A stretch of DNA of 64,000 nt from Tetrahymena elliotti 4EA (taxonomy: Eukaryota; Ciliophora; Oligohymenophorea; Hymenostomatida; Tetrahymenidae): assembly GCA_000231825.2 (NCBI GenBank), contig JH720331.1:155441-219440 (forward strand), read 5' to 3'. This document shows, in pieces, positions 24,265 to 37,578 of this stretch. The notes below the pieces were generated by a model. It did not search any database. It saw only the letters and a list, made by a program, of their open reading frames with translations, and had not been told where the DNA came from. Both the position numbers and the translations under genes were made by a program. Numbering within the stretch: the stretch's first letter is position 1; each line of letters begins with the position of its first letter.

Positions 24265-26895
24265 ATGGATAAGCAATAGATTTTTAAGTTATTTTTCAAT
24301 TCCAATCTTTTAAAGATGGATATTCAATCTCCTATATACAAGCAAGATGTCTAAATAACTCCTGAAAAGTTTAATTCAAAGTCAGATAGAGAAGCTGTCT
24401 TTTTAGGAGTACGCAAAATATTGCATATTTCTCATGATATGGACAAATGTATTTTTTTGAAAAAAAGTAGTAGCCAAGTTAATGAAGAGCATTAAGACAA
24501 TCCACAAGCATAATGGATTTGTTATAGCAGCAAATAAATGTATCAAGGTTAAGATACTATGAATGTATTAGGTTACAAGATTGTAATTAAATAAATCAAT
24601 TAAAATGGAAGTCCTGCATTTGTAACTACCAACAAAGAAAGACAACTTATTTTAAATTATATAGCAAGAGAAATTTTCAGTAAACTTAGTTATCATGAAT
24701 ACTAAACAGGATATTTCAATCCTATAGATCCTCCTAATGCTGCTCTTAGTAAAGATAAATCAGTTGTATACCAAACTTACTCATGGAATGGATTAAGACC
24801 TAAGACTATTGAATTTAGAGGTAAAGTATATCTTGTCGTAGAGACTACTCCTGTACGCTTCTTGCGTCTGAATTTATTTTAAGTTATCAACAAACTAGAA
24901 GATAAGAAGATCCCTAGAGAAGAAATAAGCAATTTTTTGGTTGGGCGCACTGTTAAAACTTCTTACTTCTCTTCTAACTTATACTACGAAATTTTAGAAA
25001 TAGATTATAATATGACCCCAGATAGTACTTTTATTGTAAAAGAAGATGAAAATGAAAACGAAGGAGAAATGATGAGTATAGAAACAAAAGAGGAAGAAAT
25101 TTCTTATTATTCCTATGTCAAGTAAAATTACAGAATTAACATTAGAGATAGAGTTTAGCCTATGATTAGAGTTCGCCCTCTTCATAAAGGTTTTAAGCCT
25201 GATTTTAATAGCGGTAGTTAAGATTCTAAAATGTATCTCATACCAAGTCTTTGTAATCTTTTTGGATAGATATCTCAAAAAGGTTTTATTGATGATAATG
25301 TAGGTACAGAATTTTACTATGAGCCATATGATGTATATGATTACACTAACTAAGTAACAAGATTCTTAAAAAATAGCTAGGAAGCTTAGAGTTTACTTAA
25401 TTCTTGGTAGATTAAATTGGGAGAAGATTTTGAACAAATTGGTTATAATTATCTCAAGTTATCACCCTTATAACTAAAAGTTAATAATGTCAATTAAGCT
25501 TTTTCCCCAAATGATTTATGTTGTAAACGTCTTTGCCACGAATTTGATGGATTTTATAAATAGCTATTCTGCTCTGATGGAGCTTTTACAAAATTTGCAG
25601 AAGTTAGCCGTTGGGTGATTTTTGTTCATTCTAGTGATTCCTCTTTAGTAGAAGCTCTTATTTCTTCTGTTTCTCAGTTTAAGCTTTACTATAATTATCC
25701 AATTTCTGAACCTAAATATTACAAAATAGATGATTTAAATATTGACACTTGGGTTGATACCTTTAATTCTGCATTATCTGAAAGCCTAACTACTTTTGCT
25801 TTGGTCATAATGAATAGCGAATTAGAACATTATCACTTTTATAAAACTTGCAAAAAAGTAATTACAGTTGATAAAGGTATTTGTTGCTCATTGATGAAGG
25901 CCTCTACTTTATAACAATATGTTCCTACTCAATAATATCCTTAGATATCACCTAGTAACTCAATAGAAGCTTTTGCAAATCGTTTCTTATCTTAAATGCA
26001 AGCAAAGCTTGGTGAATCTCCCTGGTTAATGGCTTAGCTACCCTTTAACTAAAATCCCTGCACTATGATAGGATTTAGTGTATTACGTTAACGTAATGCT
26101 AGAAAAATCATTGTTGCTGGTGCTGCTTCTATTAATAAGTAATACAGTAAATATCTTCCTGATTATAGAGTTATTAGTGAAGTTATTACAAAAACAAATG
26201 AAGATGGGACATCAGAAACAGTAGAACTTTCAGAATAAGAAATATTAAATTAAATAAGTAATAGTATGAAAGATCTTCTTTAAAGATTCTTAAGTTAGTT
26301 TACAGTAACTCATAAAATTGATCCAACATGGGTCATCATAATTCGTGATGGTGCTCTTCTTTAAAATGCATAAAATGAAAAAGATGCTATTTTCTCTCTT
26401 ATGAGCTCTCGCCGTTAACAAAGCGAAAATAAATCTTTCCACCTTTTATTTGCAACTTCTCGTTACCAAACTAGTTTCCGTGCATATGATTTCTATGGTT
26501 CTTCAGAACTTAACGCAAATACAAAGAATGTTTAATCTCCTACAACAGGTGCAATCATTGAAAAATAATTTAATAAGCGTGAATTTTATCTGTATACTTA
26601 AAAAATAGTTAAAAGTTGTCCATTCTCTGTGCTATACAGTGTATTGCATATAGATAAGTTTATTGGTCTCGATGAATAATCTTTGTTAGCTGACTTCTAA
26701 GATTTAGTATATAATACTTATGTCCTCAATTATACTTACCACACAAAAACTACTTCCCCAGCTTGTGTTCAAAATGCTCATAAACTAGCTGAATTTGTGA
26801 AAATGTTTGTAACACCTGTAGGTTCTTAATAAAACACTATAGATTTATCTAACTTGAGAGTCTTATTCACAAATAACAAGCTTTTCTTCATTTGA
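24265..26895 (+). CDS. Piwi-clade Argonaute protein, 876 aa, intronless
   Basis: An uninterrupted frame runs from ATG 24265 to TGA 26893-26895. The order of regions matches Argonautes. An N-terminal domain contains YQTYSWNGLRPKTIEFRGKV and VYLVVETTPVRFLRLNLF. PAZ begins about residue 225 (LVGRTVKTSYFSSNLYYEIL) and carries an acidic insert. The MID domain has FALVIMNSELEHYHFYKTCK. The PIWI domain lies at about 600-860, with TMIGFSVLRQRNARKIIVAG, WVIIIRDGALLQ and SPACVQNAHKLAEFV. Such proteins bind small RNAs and in ciliates guide DNA elimination or RNA turnover. The first catalytic Asp (normally in GID) is Ser (GFS, about residue 603). The second Asp (RDG) and the His (AHKLA) are present, so slicer activity is probably lost. 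A second Met at 24316 is a possible alternative start. It has no introns, unlike most larger neighbours. Confidence 0.93.
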
Positions 26896-27382
26896 TGAAT
26901 ATTTTTGTTTTCTTCGGTTAAATTTAATTATGAAACATGTTTTACTCATAAAAATTTAGTAAAATAATAAAATCTTTTCATATATTTTGTATTTTTAATA
27001 AATTTCATAATCACTTTTCTTTTTACTTAATGCATTAATTTTTTTAACTTTAAGTTCACCATAACTATTTTTCTTTAAAATTTAGAAGAGAAATTATTAA
27101 AACTAGTTTTTTCTAATTAAACTTCAAAATAACTCTAACAATATTTAAAAACTATGTTTGCTTCAAGACATTTAATGATATTGACTATTGCAAAATCTCA
27201 AAAATAATTATGTTTTCAAAACACATTTTTTTAAATCAAATGATTTTATGAATACATCCTTTATCATAAGTAAAGTGGATTTTGCAAAATAAAAAAATTT
27301 GTAAATATATTTTGTTTAATTTGAAGGTTATATTATTTTATACTTTAACATATATTATATTGGATGTCTCAAAATTACATAT
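26896..27382. other. convergent intergenic spacer
   Basis: This lies between the convergent ends of the Piwi and kelch genes. It is T/A-rich and holds only 3' flanks as far as can be seen. Confidence 0.5.
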
Positions 27383-29444
27383 TCAATTAGTTTATTTGTA
27401 TGGTATAATTTATATTTCCTACCCTTCACTACTTGAAATAACTTTAGTTATGGTTGGGCCAGACATTTCATCTAATCTTAAAAGAAAAGCATTTTTCTGT
27501 AATAAAGATGGTTTATCTTCACTAATGTTTTCCATGCATGTTCCAATTATGTATAAGTCATTATTACTTATTACAGGTTAACTAAATGGAAGTAGGTCTA
27601 TAGGAATATTATATTTAAATAAAGAAAGAGTTGAGTTTTATGTGTTAAAGCAAATTAGTTTTCTGTTAAAAAGCATAAAGCCTTTATCATTAAGCATAGA
27701 TTCTCTAAAACCACCTATTAGAATAATCTAAGAGGAGTTAATTTAGATAGCTGAAGAAAAAGATACATCAAATCCAGGTAACTGATTAACTACTTCCAGC
27801 ATCTCCCATTTATTTTGCTCAATATCATACTTTTCAACAGTTTAAACTGATTTATTTTCACTGCTTGTTCCATAAAAGGCATAAATGTATTTTTCATTAA
27901 ATATACAACAAGCGGCTCTTGATCTAGCTTAATTCAAGGGAGCTATACTTTCCCATATATTTCTTTAGATATCATATCTAATTTATAATAAAATAATATT
28001 TATTTTAATATTTCTTTACTAATTGATAATAGAAAAAAAAAGAATATCTTTTTACCTCTCACAAAGCTTGGTCTTAGTATCAAAGTTTGTTTTACCACCA
28101 ATAACATAAATGTAACTCAATTTATTTTATTGGTTAATTTTAGGTTATGGAACACTAATGTTAGATTCAGATTTTAACTTTTATATTTCTTATTATTATT
28201 GGTAATTTATTGTGGCATAAACTATTGAATGGCCTATCCTCTTTACTTTCATTTCAGCTAATTCAGTTATAATGCTTTTATTTGTGTTTATCTCAAAACA
28301 TCTAGAAGAAATTAACCCATCAAAATTTTCTTGAGTGTCATCAATTCCTCCACTATAAAAAACATTTTAATTTGGAAGTAATAAATAAGAAGGCTAGTAT
28401 TAACAATACTAAACTGGAAGTAGCAGCTATCTTACTTAGAAACTTTATAGATCAACCAAAGAGACCTTTCTGTCAAAAAAATAAGCAATCTTTTAAATTT
28501 GCTTTACTTATGATGGAGTCTGGCCAAAAGGATTATTGGAGATGTTATAATATTACTCTAAGTCTATATAAGGAATCTCAAGAAGCTGTTCATTTATATC
28601 TTCAGGAGGACAAACAGTATAAATATAATCATTAAGACTCATAAGTATTTACTCTAGTTATTTTCTGTCTACCTTAAAATAAGGGAAATTACTCTGCTTT
28701 AATTGAACACCCATTTTAAAAGCATTATCTAAAAATTGCACATCTTACTCAATCTCTATCATCTATGACTCATATTTCTTTGAAAAAAATAATAAATAAA
28801 TACTACTCATTTTAATGATTCAATTAATTAATTCTTATGATATTTTTTAAGAAGAATGATGCATAAGAAATATATTTTTTATAGTTTGTCAGCCAACAAA
28901 CAGCACCTTTCTTAAATAAATTTAAACATTCCTTCAATATAAAAAGCAAAACAAAAATCAAATAAAATACTCTGCTTTTAAAGTTGATAGCATCCTATTC
29001 TTGTAGATTATTTGCCAACATTTTTTAAGAATAGTAATCAAACTCCTTTAGAATACTTTATATTCTCTGCTGAGTTTGAACTCTTAATTCATCACATGGA
29101 AATTTAGAGAATGCTTCCTTTAAATTGCTATCCATTTCAATAAAATATTGTTCTATCATGCTAATTAATTCTTCTTTAGCTCTATTCATTTCATCCCATG
29201 CTTCTTGGTACCTGCCTGTAATTCTTGGGAGCTTAATCTTTGAAACATTATCAAAAGTAGGCTTTAATTTTAATTAAAGTTCCTGAATGACTTTACTAAT
29301 GTTTTTCATTCCCTCATCTGAAATTGCATCCTCTTTAAAAACACTCTAGCGCTTAGTTGCACTCCCTTAAGTTTTTAACTATTTTTAATTATTGTTAAGG
29401 CTATTTTGCTATTGTAATTATTATTCTTGAATATTTGATGCCAT
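27383..29444 (-). CDS. kelch-repeat protein with N-terminal coiled coil, 596 aa
   Basis: Exons 29444-28971, 28777-28056 and 27977-27383 sum to 1,791 nt. The first third is helical (FDNVSKIKLPRITGRYQEAW and KEELISMIEQYFIEMDSNLK), resembling the coiled region next to a B-box in TRIM-like proteins, although no zinc ligands were seen. The C-terminal part contains kelch-type repeats with Gly-Gly and downstream Tyr/Trp: NVFYSGGIDD, LSYIYVIGGKTNFDTKTK, YDIQRNIWESIAPLNQARSR, YDIEQNKWEMLEVV and IILIGGF. These should form a beta-propeller for protein binding. No BTB or F-box was found. The exact partner is unknown, but adaptor or cytoskeletal roles are usual for the family. Confidence 0.85.
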
Positions 29445-30875
29445 TTATAATATAAATGTTTAAATTATTTTTTAATATTTAAGGAAATTAACAGCTCTAA
29501 TATATTTAATAAAAATAAAATAACAATATCTTTTCTTTTTTATGAATAAATTTAACAATAAAATGTAAATATTAAGCTACTTTTGCTAATTACTTATAAA
29601 TGTAAACGTTTTGACATATTTAAATTTTTATTCCAATTTATCATAACTCAAAATTTATTATAATTGTTTTGTTTCTATTTAAACTTAACCATTTTATTAT
29701 TAAAAAGAAAAATCAATATTTTACTTGAAAATAAAGTTTTCTTCTATCTCGAATAATTTACGTTCTATTCATAAAATTGTAAAAATTTATCAAATTTCTA
29801 CTGATTCGATACTTCCCAAAAATAATATTCTTAATGCACGCATTTAAGAAAAGGCAAAAAAATTCAAAATATTTGAGATAATAATAAATTTATTTTTTAT
29901 AAAAATTCATTCTAATTTTATTGATTCAAATAAAACCTTACTAGAAAATTTAAAATAAAAGCAAGCATTACGATTTTAATTGAATTTTACTGTTTCAACA
30001 ATAAATTTATACATTATTCAGCTATTAAATAAATAAAAAACTCCTTTTAATGCAAAACATCATAAAAGGCTGAAAAAAATAATATTTTTTCTAAATCTTT
30101 TCTAAAGTTAATAAAATCTTAAAAAATAAAAAACTTTAGCTATCTTTCTTTTGAAATTTTAATTCTAAATTTACAAATTTTTTAAATTTTTATTATGAAT
30201 AATTTATCTCATCATAAAAATTTGATGTGACTTTTGTAAGTCAGCGAAATAACACTATAGATATTTTATAATAAAAATTAAAAAACTAAGAATGATGTAG
30301 AAGAAGATCAGAAAGATTATTATTAGTAATAATAAAAATTTTTTGAATAACCAGTTTTTATTTCAGAGCAATAAAATTCAAAATAATGCAAATCAAATAG
30401 TTTTTTTCTTGACAAAACCATAAAAAAGAATAGAATTTATTTTTTCTAATTATAGATCTTGATGATCTATTAATGAAATTGATTATAAAAATGATATCAC
30501 TGAGCAATTCTTATTGATTTATTTTTAATATAAAGAACCATATGACTAGTGATTTTAAAGTAGTTTCAAGTACACCTTTAAAACTTAGAATTTATTGAGA
30601 TAATATCTCAAATTATTTAATCAGCAGAAACAATAATTATCAAAAATACAAAGATTAAAAAATTACATAAAAAATAATCTCTAGAAAAATTCATTACAAA
30701 AAGCTAAGATACAACAAAGTAAACATTTTATTATTTAAGATAATACAATTTTTGTTTTTATTCCAATTAATTTAATCTGAATTCATATGGCTTCTCAATT
30801 TTTTATTATTGTTCTCTATTTTTAGCCTTATTTATTTACCTTTTTATTTCATCCATTAGAAAGTAGATTATAAAG
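29445..30875. other. divergent intergenic region, no gene seen
   Basis: This lies between the divergent kelch and VIT/VWA genes and must contain both promoters. It is AT-rich with dense stops and no distinctive repeat was noticed. Confidence 0.5.
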
Positions 30876-33554
30876 ATGTTTGGTTTGATAGATACCTAGT
30901 AGTAAACAGGCTAGATTAATAGCAACAATAGCCTTCCTTATTTATAGAGTGAGTAATTTGAAGTCTAAATAGGACATGGTGTTGCTAGGGTAAAGGTTGT
31001 TTAACACTACTTGAACTTTAATTAGAACGAATAAGCTCATTTGGAATTCTATTTTCCTTAATCAAAAAGTCTAGTACTGGAATCATTTTTAGCTGAACTA
31101 GAATAAAGCAAGAGAAATGTGGAATCTAGTTAATCTAGCAATTAAAGTGATAGTACAGAATGCAAAAAAGAAGACACCAGAATAACAGAAAAAATAGGTA
31201 AAATTAAATATCCTAATGGAATTCTAGTTGATGGATGGATTCGCTTTAAGCTAGCAGTAGTTAAGCCTCAAGAATCAATAATCACTACTGTGATATATTC
31301 TCAAAAATTAGCTCTATCAACTTAAGGTGAGTATTAATTCTAATTACCTCAACAAGCTATCACAGCCTCTTACCCCATAAGTGCTAAAATTCATTTTGAA
31401 GAAAGAGAGCAAGAAAATAGTATTACTTACCATTCTGTTAACCATGAAGTTACAACTTTCTAGTAACCTATACTTCTAGATAATGGTGCAAGCCTATAAC
31501 CTCTTTCTTTAAGGGTTAACTACAGTCATAAAATTGATTAGCCATTCATTATTAATTTTTCTAACAAAGATTACAGCAATATTTAGAAAATCTATCTAGA
31601 AAATTCATTGTTCCCAAACAATAAGTAGGAATAAGACAATAGTTATGCTCTAGTAACTATAAATCCTTCTCAAATTCTAGGAGTTAACAGCTCAAATAAT
31701 TAGTTTAAGCTTAGCTAATCTTAATCAGAAATAATAGTATTATTAGACAGAAGTAGCTCTATGGGAAGTATTAAGTTTTCTGAAGCAATATAAGGAATAG
31801 GTCTACTTCTAAGATCTCTACCTACAAGTAGCTATTTTAATATTATTTCATAAGGCAGTGGAAACAGGTTAGAAAGCATATTTGAATAATCTGTAGCTTA
31901 CTCATAGGAGAATCTTAATCACAGTCTGAATCGCATCAATAGCTTTTAAAACAATTTAGGAACATCATTTAACATGCTAAATTCATTGAAGCACATTGAA
32001 GGCTAAAAAACTATTGCAAATCATGCTCGTTAGATTGTACTGATTTCTGACCCCAGTGAACCAGAAAATAAATTAGAAGATTTACATGTCTTTTTTAGAA
32101 ATTCTAAATTAGGTTGTCCTATTCATACTGTGAATGCTGGACAAAGCTAAATTTAAGATTCCTCTATTTTTGAAGTGATCTCTTTAATAACAGGAGGTAA
32201 TTCAATAGGCAGTCAATAAACTTAGAATGAATCAGTAACAGATTAAATCTTAAAGGTTTTACCTTCTTTATTGTATCCAACTCTTAGCAATTTAGAACTA
32301 GATTTTAAAGATAGTGGAAAGCATATTACTTAAGTAGTACCAGAAGTTTAAAGCCTTAAATCAATTTAATTTAACCAGTAGATATCTCTTGTGTTAGCTC
32401 TTAAAAACACTTCAAAAGAAACTAGCTTACCAATTTCTATCAAAGTATTTAATTCTGTGTTAAATAAATTTGAGGAGCATTAGATTGATTTACTATCCAG
32501 TGCAAAAGAAGGTTCATCCCACATTTCAAATGATCTCAAAAAAAGTTTAACCAAATTTTGTGCACATCACCACATAATCTAAATAAAAGACAAAAATTTA
32601 GATGAAGCAAAAACTCTTTCTTTACAATACTCTGTATCTATTTAAGACCATACTTCTTGGGTAACAAAGTGCTATTAACTTTCTGATGTTGGTGAAAAAA
32701 GTCTTATTCCAGGCCAAGAGTAGCTTTCTTCTATCAGAGAAAAGAATTTGTTTGAAAATTCATATGCTTAATAAACTAGAAAAGTTTCTGCATCAAGCAA
32801 CTTGATGCATCTTTATGACAATCAAGCAGGTGAAGAAATTTAATAACAATAAGAAACTTAAGAAAGAAGCAAATCTTAAGATTTAAATAACTTAATTGAT
32901 ACTATTTTTACTGGAGAACCTCAAAAGTAACAACAAGAGTAGGAATAAGCTCAATCTAAAAAGTCTGGTTCAATTAGCTCTCATGGCTAAAATACTGATC
33001 TCTTAGACATAGGAGATGACGTATCTTAAACAACTAATCCTTCTTAAGGGTAAATGTCAGCAATAAGCAATTTAGCATAAATAGGAGATCCTAGTAGTGA
33101 GTTGAATGATGATATATTAGATTTGATCTAAAATAATAACAATAACCAAGTTTAGTAAAATAACAACTAAGCATAAACAAACAACGGAAACGCAATTGAC
33201 TTATTGGATGATTTTTTACTTGGAGATTCCCCTTCTCAAAGTTAATCAAATTCTGTCTCCCTTATTGAAATATTACAGAATGTAAATTTCGATGGACTAT
33301 TTAACTCAAATAAATTTATTTTGAGTTCTTTATTGAATGTTAATTCTGATAAATTTATTGGAGACAAACCTGAAAACTTAACTTTGGATTAATGGAGTAC
33401 ACTCCTCTATCTTGCTTCGGTTGAAAAGAACTTCAGTCAAGAATCCTTAAAATGGAATATTATAGCAAAGAAGGGAAAAGAATAATTGCATAGTGTTTTA
33501 GCTGAGAATGTGTTTAATGATTCTTACTAAAAGCAAAAAGTATACTTAAAATGA
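30876..33554 (+). CDS. VIT/VWA-type protein with clathrin-box-like tail, 892 aa
   Basis: Intronless frame from ATG 30876 to TGA 33552-33554. Residues about 30-210 look like a vault-inter-alpha-trypsin (VIT) domain: VARVKVVQHYLNFNQNEQAH, then LEFYFPQSKSLVLESFLAEL. A von Willebrand A domain starts near residue 282 (SEIIVLLDRSSSMGSIKFSE) with an intact DxSxS metal site and continues through QIVLISDPSE and ITGGNS. The rest is a VWA5-type C-terminal region. A Gln/Ser-rich linker carries DLLDIGDD and IDLLDDFLLGD, which match the clathrin-box or adaptor-binding pattern. The end, LTLDQWSTLLYLASVEKNFS, fits the last segment of VWA5-like proteins. No signal peptide is seen, so it is probably intracellular; a role in protein binding or membrane traffic is inferred. 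Confidence 0.85.
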
Positions 33555-34732
33555 GAAAATAAAAATGAAATATTTTACTAAAATCCATTAAATAATTCAA
33601 TAAAAATATTTCTATTAATATATTTTATCATATTTTACTTTGTAATAGCTAGTTTTATTTCAATAAAAATCTTTAAAATAACATATTTTGATATTTTTTT
33701 ATTTTATTTATTTGATTATTTTGATAGTTAAATTATAATTTTTTATTACTTTACTTAGATGATTTTTAACTAAATAATCAAAAATTCTTTCTAATTTCTT
33801 TTTAAAGATTTCTTTTAAAGTGCGTAGACCTTAAATTATAAAAAATACGCCATTTATAAATTCTAGTGTAGATAGAAAGTATTGAACTAAAATTAATTAT
33901 TTAATAATCTTATCTTACTTAAAAATAAATATATTAAATAGTGATTTCTCATTTTAAAATAAAAATGAATATCTCAAAACACTTAAGATTATTTTTAAAA
34001 ATTATCATATAAATAAGTGCCTCATACTTATTTATGATCTCATTTTAGCATACCCTTAAGAAAACTAAAATTTAGCTGAAAAAGATAATCATGAGAATCA
34101 ATATGTATCGTTTTTTTAAAATCAAACAAATTATTTTTAAATCTATTCAACAATACTCTTAAAGTACAATAATATTACATGAAATTTAGATTTTTTTTTC
34201 TTTCTTTTTTCATCTAAAATGATTAAATTTAATACAATTCTTTTGAAGCTAGAATTTTATCTTTTACCCATATTTAAATGTAAAAAAACTAATATAAAAT
34301 TTTGAAATTATAGAAGATTTTAAATTAACGAGCACTTATAATAAATAAAAATCATCTTTTTTAGAAGTAAATTTTATAAAACTTAACATTCTCATAAATT
34401 TTACTTACAATTAAGTGTTTGGAAAAACAAGTATTAATATTTAATTCGGAAATGACTATCAATGACAGTAAAGAATTCTATTTATTTTAATTTAGAAGAT
34501 CTGAAATGATAGTTATTTGTATAAATATTATTTGATTAAAAAATTTCTATCTTTTTTTTGGAGGTGATTAAATAAGTAAGATAATAAAAATTTTAAGCAC
34601 TTAGAAAACAAAAATATTTTACTAAAAACTGAAATACTCATCATACATAATAGACTTCGAAATAAATCGTTAAAATATCACAAAAATAAATCTCACTAAA
34701 TCAACTTGCAGCTGCTAAATTAATATATAAAA
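33555..34732. other. intergenic, no gene seen
   Basis: AT-rich with dense stop codons. It is the 5' flank of the leucine-rich-repeat gene. Confidence 0.5.
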
Positions 34733-37578
34733 ATGGGAAACAGCATTAAAAAACAAATATTTGGGTAAGTAAGAATTACTTTTTTTTATTTTACTATTAG
34801 AACTTACTCTAATTCATTACCAAAGCAAAATTTCAATTTTCTTTAAAAATTAAAACAGGCTCTATGAGAAAGATAAATATACTATGGATTTGAAGTAAAA
34901 AAATTAACTCTCAAGCTTAAATTTCATAACAAAAATAAATTATTGCTAAAAGATATAAAGTAAATGACAATAACTTAGGAGTGTACATAGGAAAAGCTTT
35001 GAAAAAATGTCAGTCTCTTATTATTTTAAAGCTTTAAATACTTGGGTAAGCTTTATTTCACATCAAAAATACAATTTGAAATCATATTTTTTAATGTTTG
35101 TGATAATTAAAAGAGCATAATTGATTGAAAAAGATGCAATTATTTCAAGCAAAAATGAAAAGTAAACTATGTTTTTTGTGAAATTCAAATCATTCATTTC
35201 ACTTTTTATCTCTTAATAGCTGTAGCAAAAGAATTGGCCCATAAGGAGCTAAAAGTATTGGTGAGGGATTAAAGTACTGCCACAATCTTCTTAATTTATA
35301 TATAACTATTGGAGAGTAACGAATTGTTTTTTCGCGTTGAATATTTAATAAATTTGAAGCACCTTATTTTTTAATATCTTTTATATAATTCAAAGAAACA
35401 ATAATATTGGAGCGGTAGGAGCCATATCTTTAGGGAATGGAATAAAATTCTGTACTAACCTTATTACTTTGTCTATCACAATCAAGCAGTAGTTTAATTT
35501 AAGATTAGATTATTATACTTAATGTTTTTAGGAATAATAACATAGGGCGTGATGGAGCCTCTGGTATTGGAGACAGTTTGAAATTTTTATTTCACTTGAA
35601 CTCTTTATCAATTGATATTTAGTACCATAAATTTGATTATTTCTCAATTATAAAAGATTTTTATTTAAAATTCGCATAGAATAAGATTAAAAATACAAAA
35701 ATTATTGAATAATAATAATCTTGTTTTCTCATCTCAAATTTAGAAAAATTTTATTTATTAATCTTTATAAAACTATTAGAGAAGACTTTATTGGTCCTTT
35801 AGGAACGAAAGGCTTGCTTGATTCTTTGAAAAGCGAGAATAACATATAATATCTATAGCTATATTTTGGACAGTAATTACTTTTTTTGTTATCTTTCTTC
35901 TTCCTAAAAAAGATATAAATATTATCCTTTTTAATAAAATACTCATGTTAAATATTTCTCAAAATTAATTATAAATTTTTGCATTATTAATTCATCTATT
36001 GTTGGATATTTGTGGGTTACAACTATACTTGAAATAAAAATTTATACAAGTATATTAAATACCCCATTTATTATAATAATAGAAAAAATAATATTGGACC
36101 TGATGGGGCTAAAGAAGTTGCACTAGTCTTACAAGCGAGTAAAAAATTGAGAATTTTCAAATTTTAAGTTGGAAGGTATTTTGCTTATTAAAATATTAGC
36201 CAATATACTAAAATGATAAAATAAATAATATCAGATAAAATAAAATTGGTATTGAAGGAGCTCGAGAAATAGGAAGTAAGATAAAATATTGTGAGTAGCT
36301 TGAATCGCTTTCATTATTCTTGCAGTAAAAAAATAAATATTTAATTTAGTGTGTCTTTAATGAATTTACAAATAAATAGAAATGATATTTAAAAAGAAGG
36401 AATGAGATTCCTATCTTTGGGAGTTCAGTAGAACAAACATCTTTCTGAATTGGAATTTTCTATTTAAAAAGAGTAATTTTTTATTATTGCTAACCCATTG
36501 TATCAATTTTTCAATTAAAATGATAGGAAAGATGGTGGTATTGATTCGGATACATAATCTCTATATGATTTTGGAAATAACATAAAAAGTTTAAAATAGC
36601 TAAGAAAGCTAAGACTTGAATTAGGAAAGTAAAGCAAATTAATGCTTCATATTTATTTAATAATATAAATAAATTAATCAGTAATTATTAAATTGGACCA
36701 GGCGGTGTACTTGGGTTGTCATTAGGTTTAAAACATAGTACTTCAATTATAAGTGTTTCAATAGGTATACGTATGTAAGCAAATATATTTGATTTTTTTA
36801 TTATGCTAGATAGACAAATATCTTTTTTAAAAAAGTGATAATTTAATTGGATTAGAAGGATATATTGATTTGGGTGAAGGATTAAAATATTGTGCCAATT
36901 TGAAGAATTTATGCTTGAGTATTGAGTGGTATAATTGATTATTTAATTTTTGAAAATAATCTAAAACAAACAACATTATAATTTGAAAATAGCAATCCTT
37001 AAGAAATATAATATGTAATTTCTATGGTGAAACTTTTGGAGAAGTGTAAGAATTTATAAAATTTGGCTATGTATATTCTAAAGTAAAACAATTACGTTTA
37101 TTTACACAGTTTAATTAAAAAGCTAATTAATTTGTAATAAAAAAAAATAGTTTAAAAAACTAGCAAAGGAATGAGCTTCTAGGAAGGATTTTTAAAATTG
37201 ATAAACTGTTCAACTACAAAGTTATGGACAAATTTGAGCTGTCATACTGAAGAGTTTTTGGTTTTTATCATTAATAAATTCATTATATTAAAATTAATAA
37301 ATTATCAAATATATCAAATGTAAATAAAATCACCATATCAAATTTATTTAAAGCTGTATTTCATCTATTTATATTCATTCATAATTATCTTTAAAAAAAG
37401 TATTCACTACCATTTTACTTCTTTTTATTTTTTTTCAAATCTACTAATTGTTGCCTATAAATTATTTAAATTAATGATTAGATCTAATTTACCAAAAAAT
37501 ATTAAACTGTTTTTGATCAATTCTATAATTGTAATGTAAATTGAACTATTTTTACTCTTTTGTAAACTTTAACTTTGA
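34733..37578 (+). CDS. leucine-rich-repeat protein (NLR/RNI-type repeats), about one repeat per exon
   Basis: Fifteen exons are read: 34733-34764, 34859-34894, 34953-35045, 35220-35315, 35396-35488, 35532-35621, 35780-35872, 36083-36175, 36235-36324, 36380-36472, 36527-36628, 36682-36774, 36836-36925, 36993-37082 and 37164-37578. Twelve consecutive exons are 90-102 nt, multiples of three, all bounded by introns in the same phase, and each encodes one repeat. Examples are NNNIGAVGAISLGNGIKFCT, IGPQGAKSIGEGLKYCHNLL, NKIGIEGAREIGSKIKYCEQ and DNLIGLEGYIDLGEGLKYCA. These match ribonuclease-inhibitor-like LRRs and should form a curved binding solenoid. The N-terminus MGNSIKKQIFG could be myristoylated, although residue 6 is Lys rather than Ser. 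The last exon and stop are uncertain. There is no kinase or GTPase motif. Confidence 0.85.

Noticed and set aside
24994..25278. Minus-strand frame within the Piwi gene
   Set aside because: Its apparent openness follows from the complementary codons of the PAZ region; it has no start context or motifs.
27282..27581. Plus-strand open frame of 99 codons
   Set aside because: It lies antisense to the last exon of the kelch gene, whose repeat motifs and in-phase exons are far more convincing.
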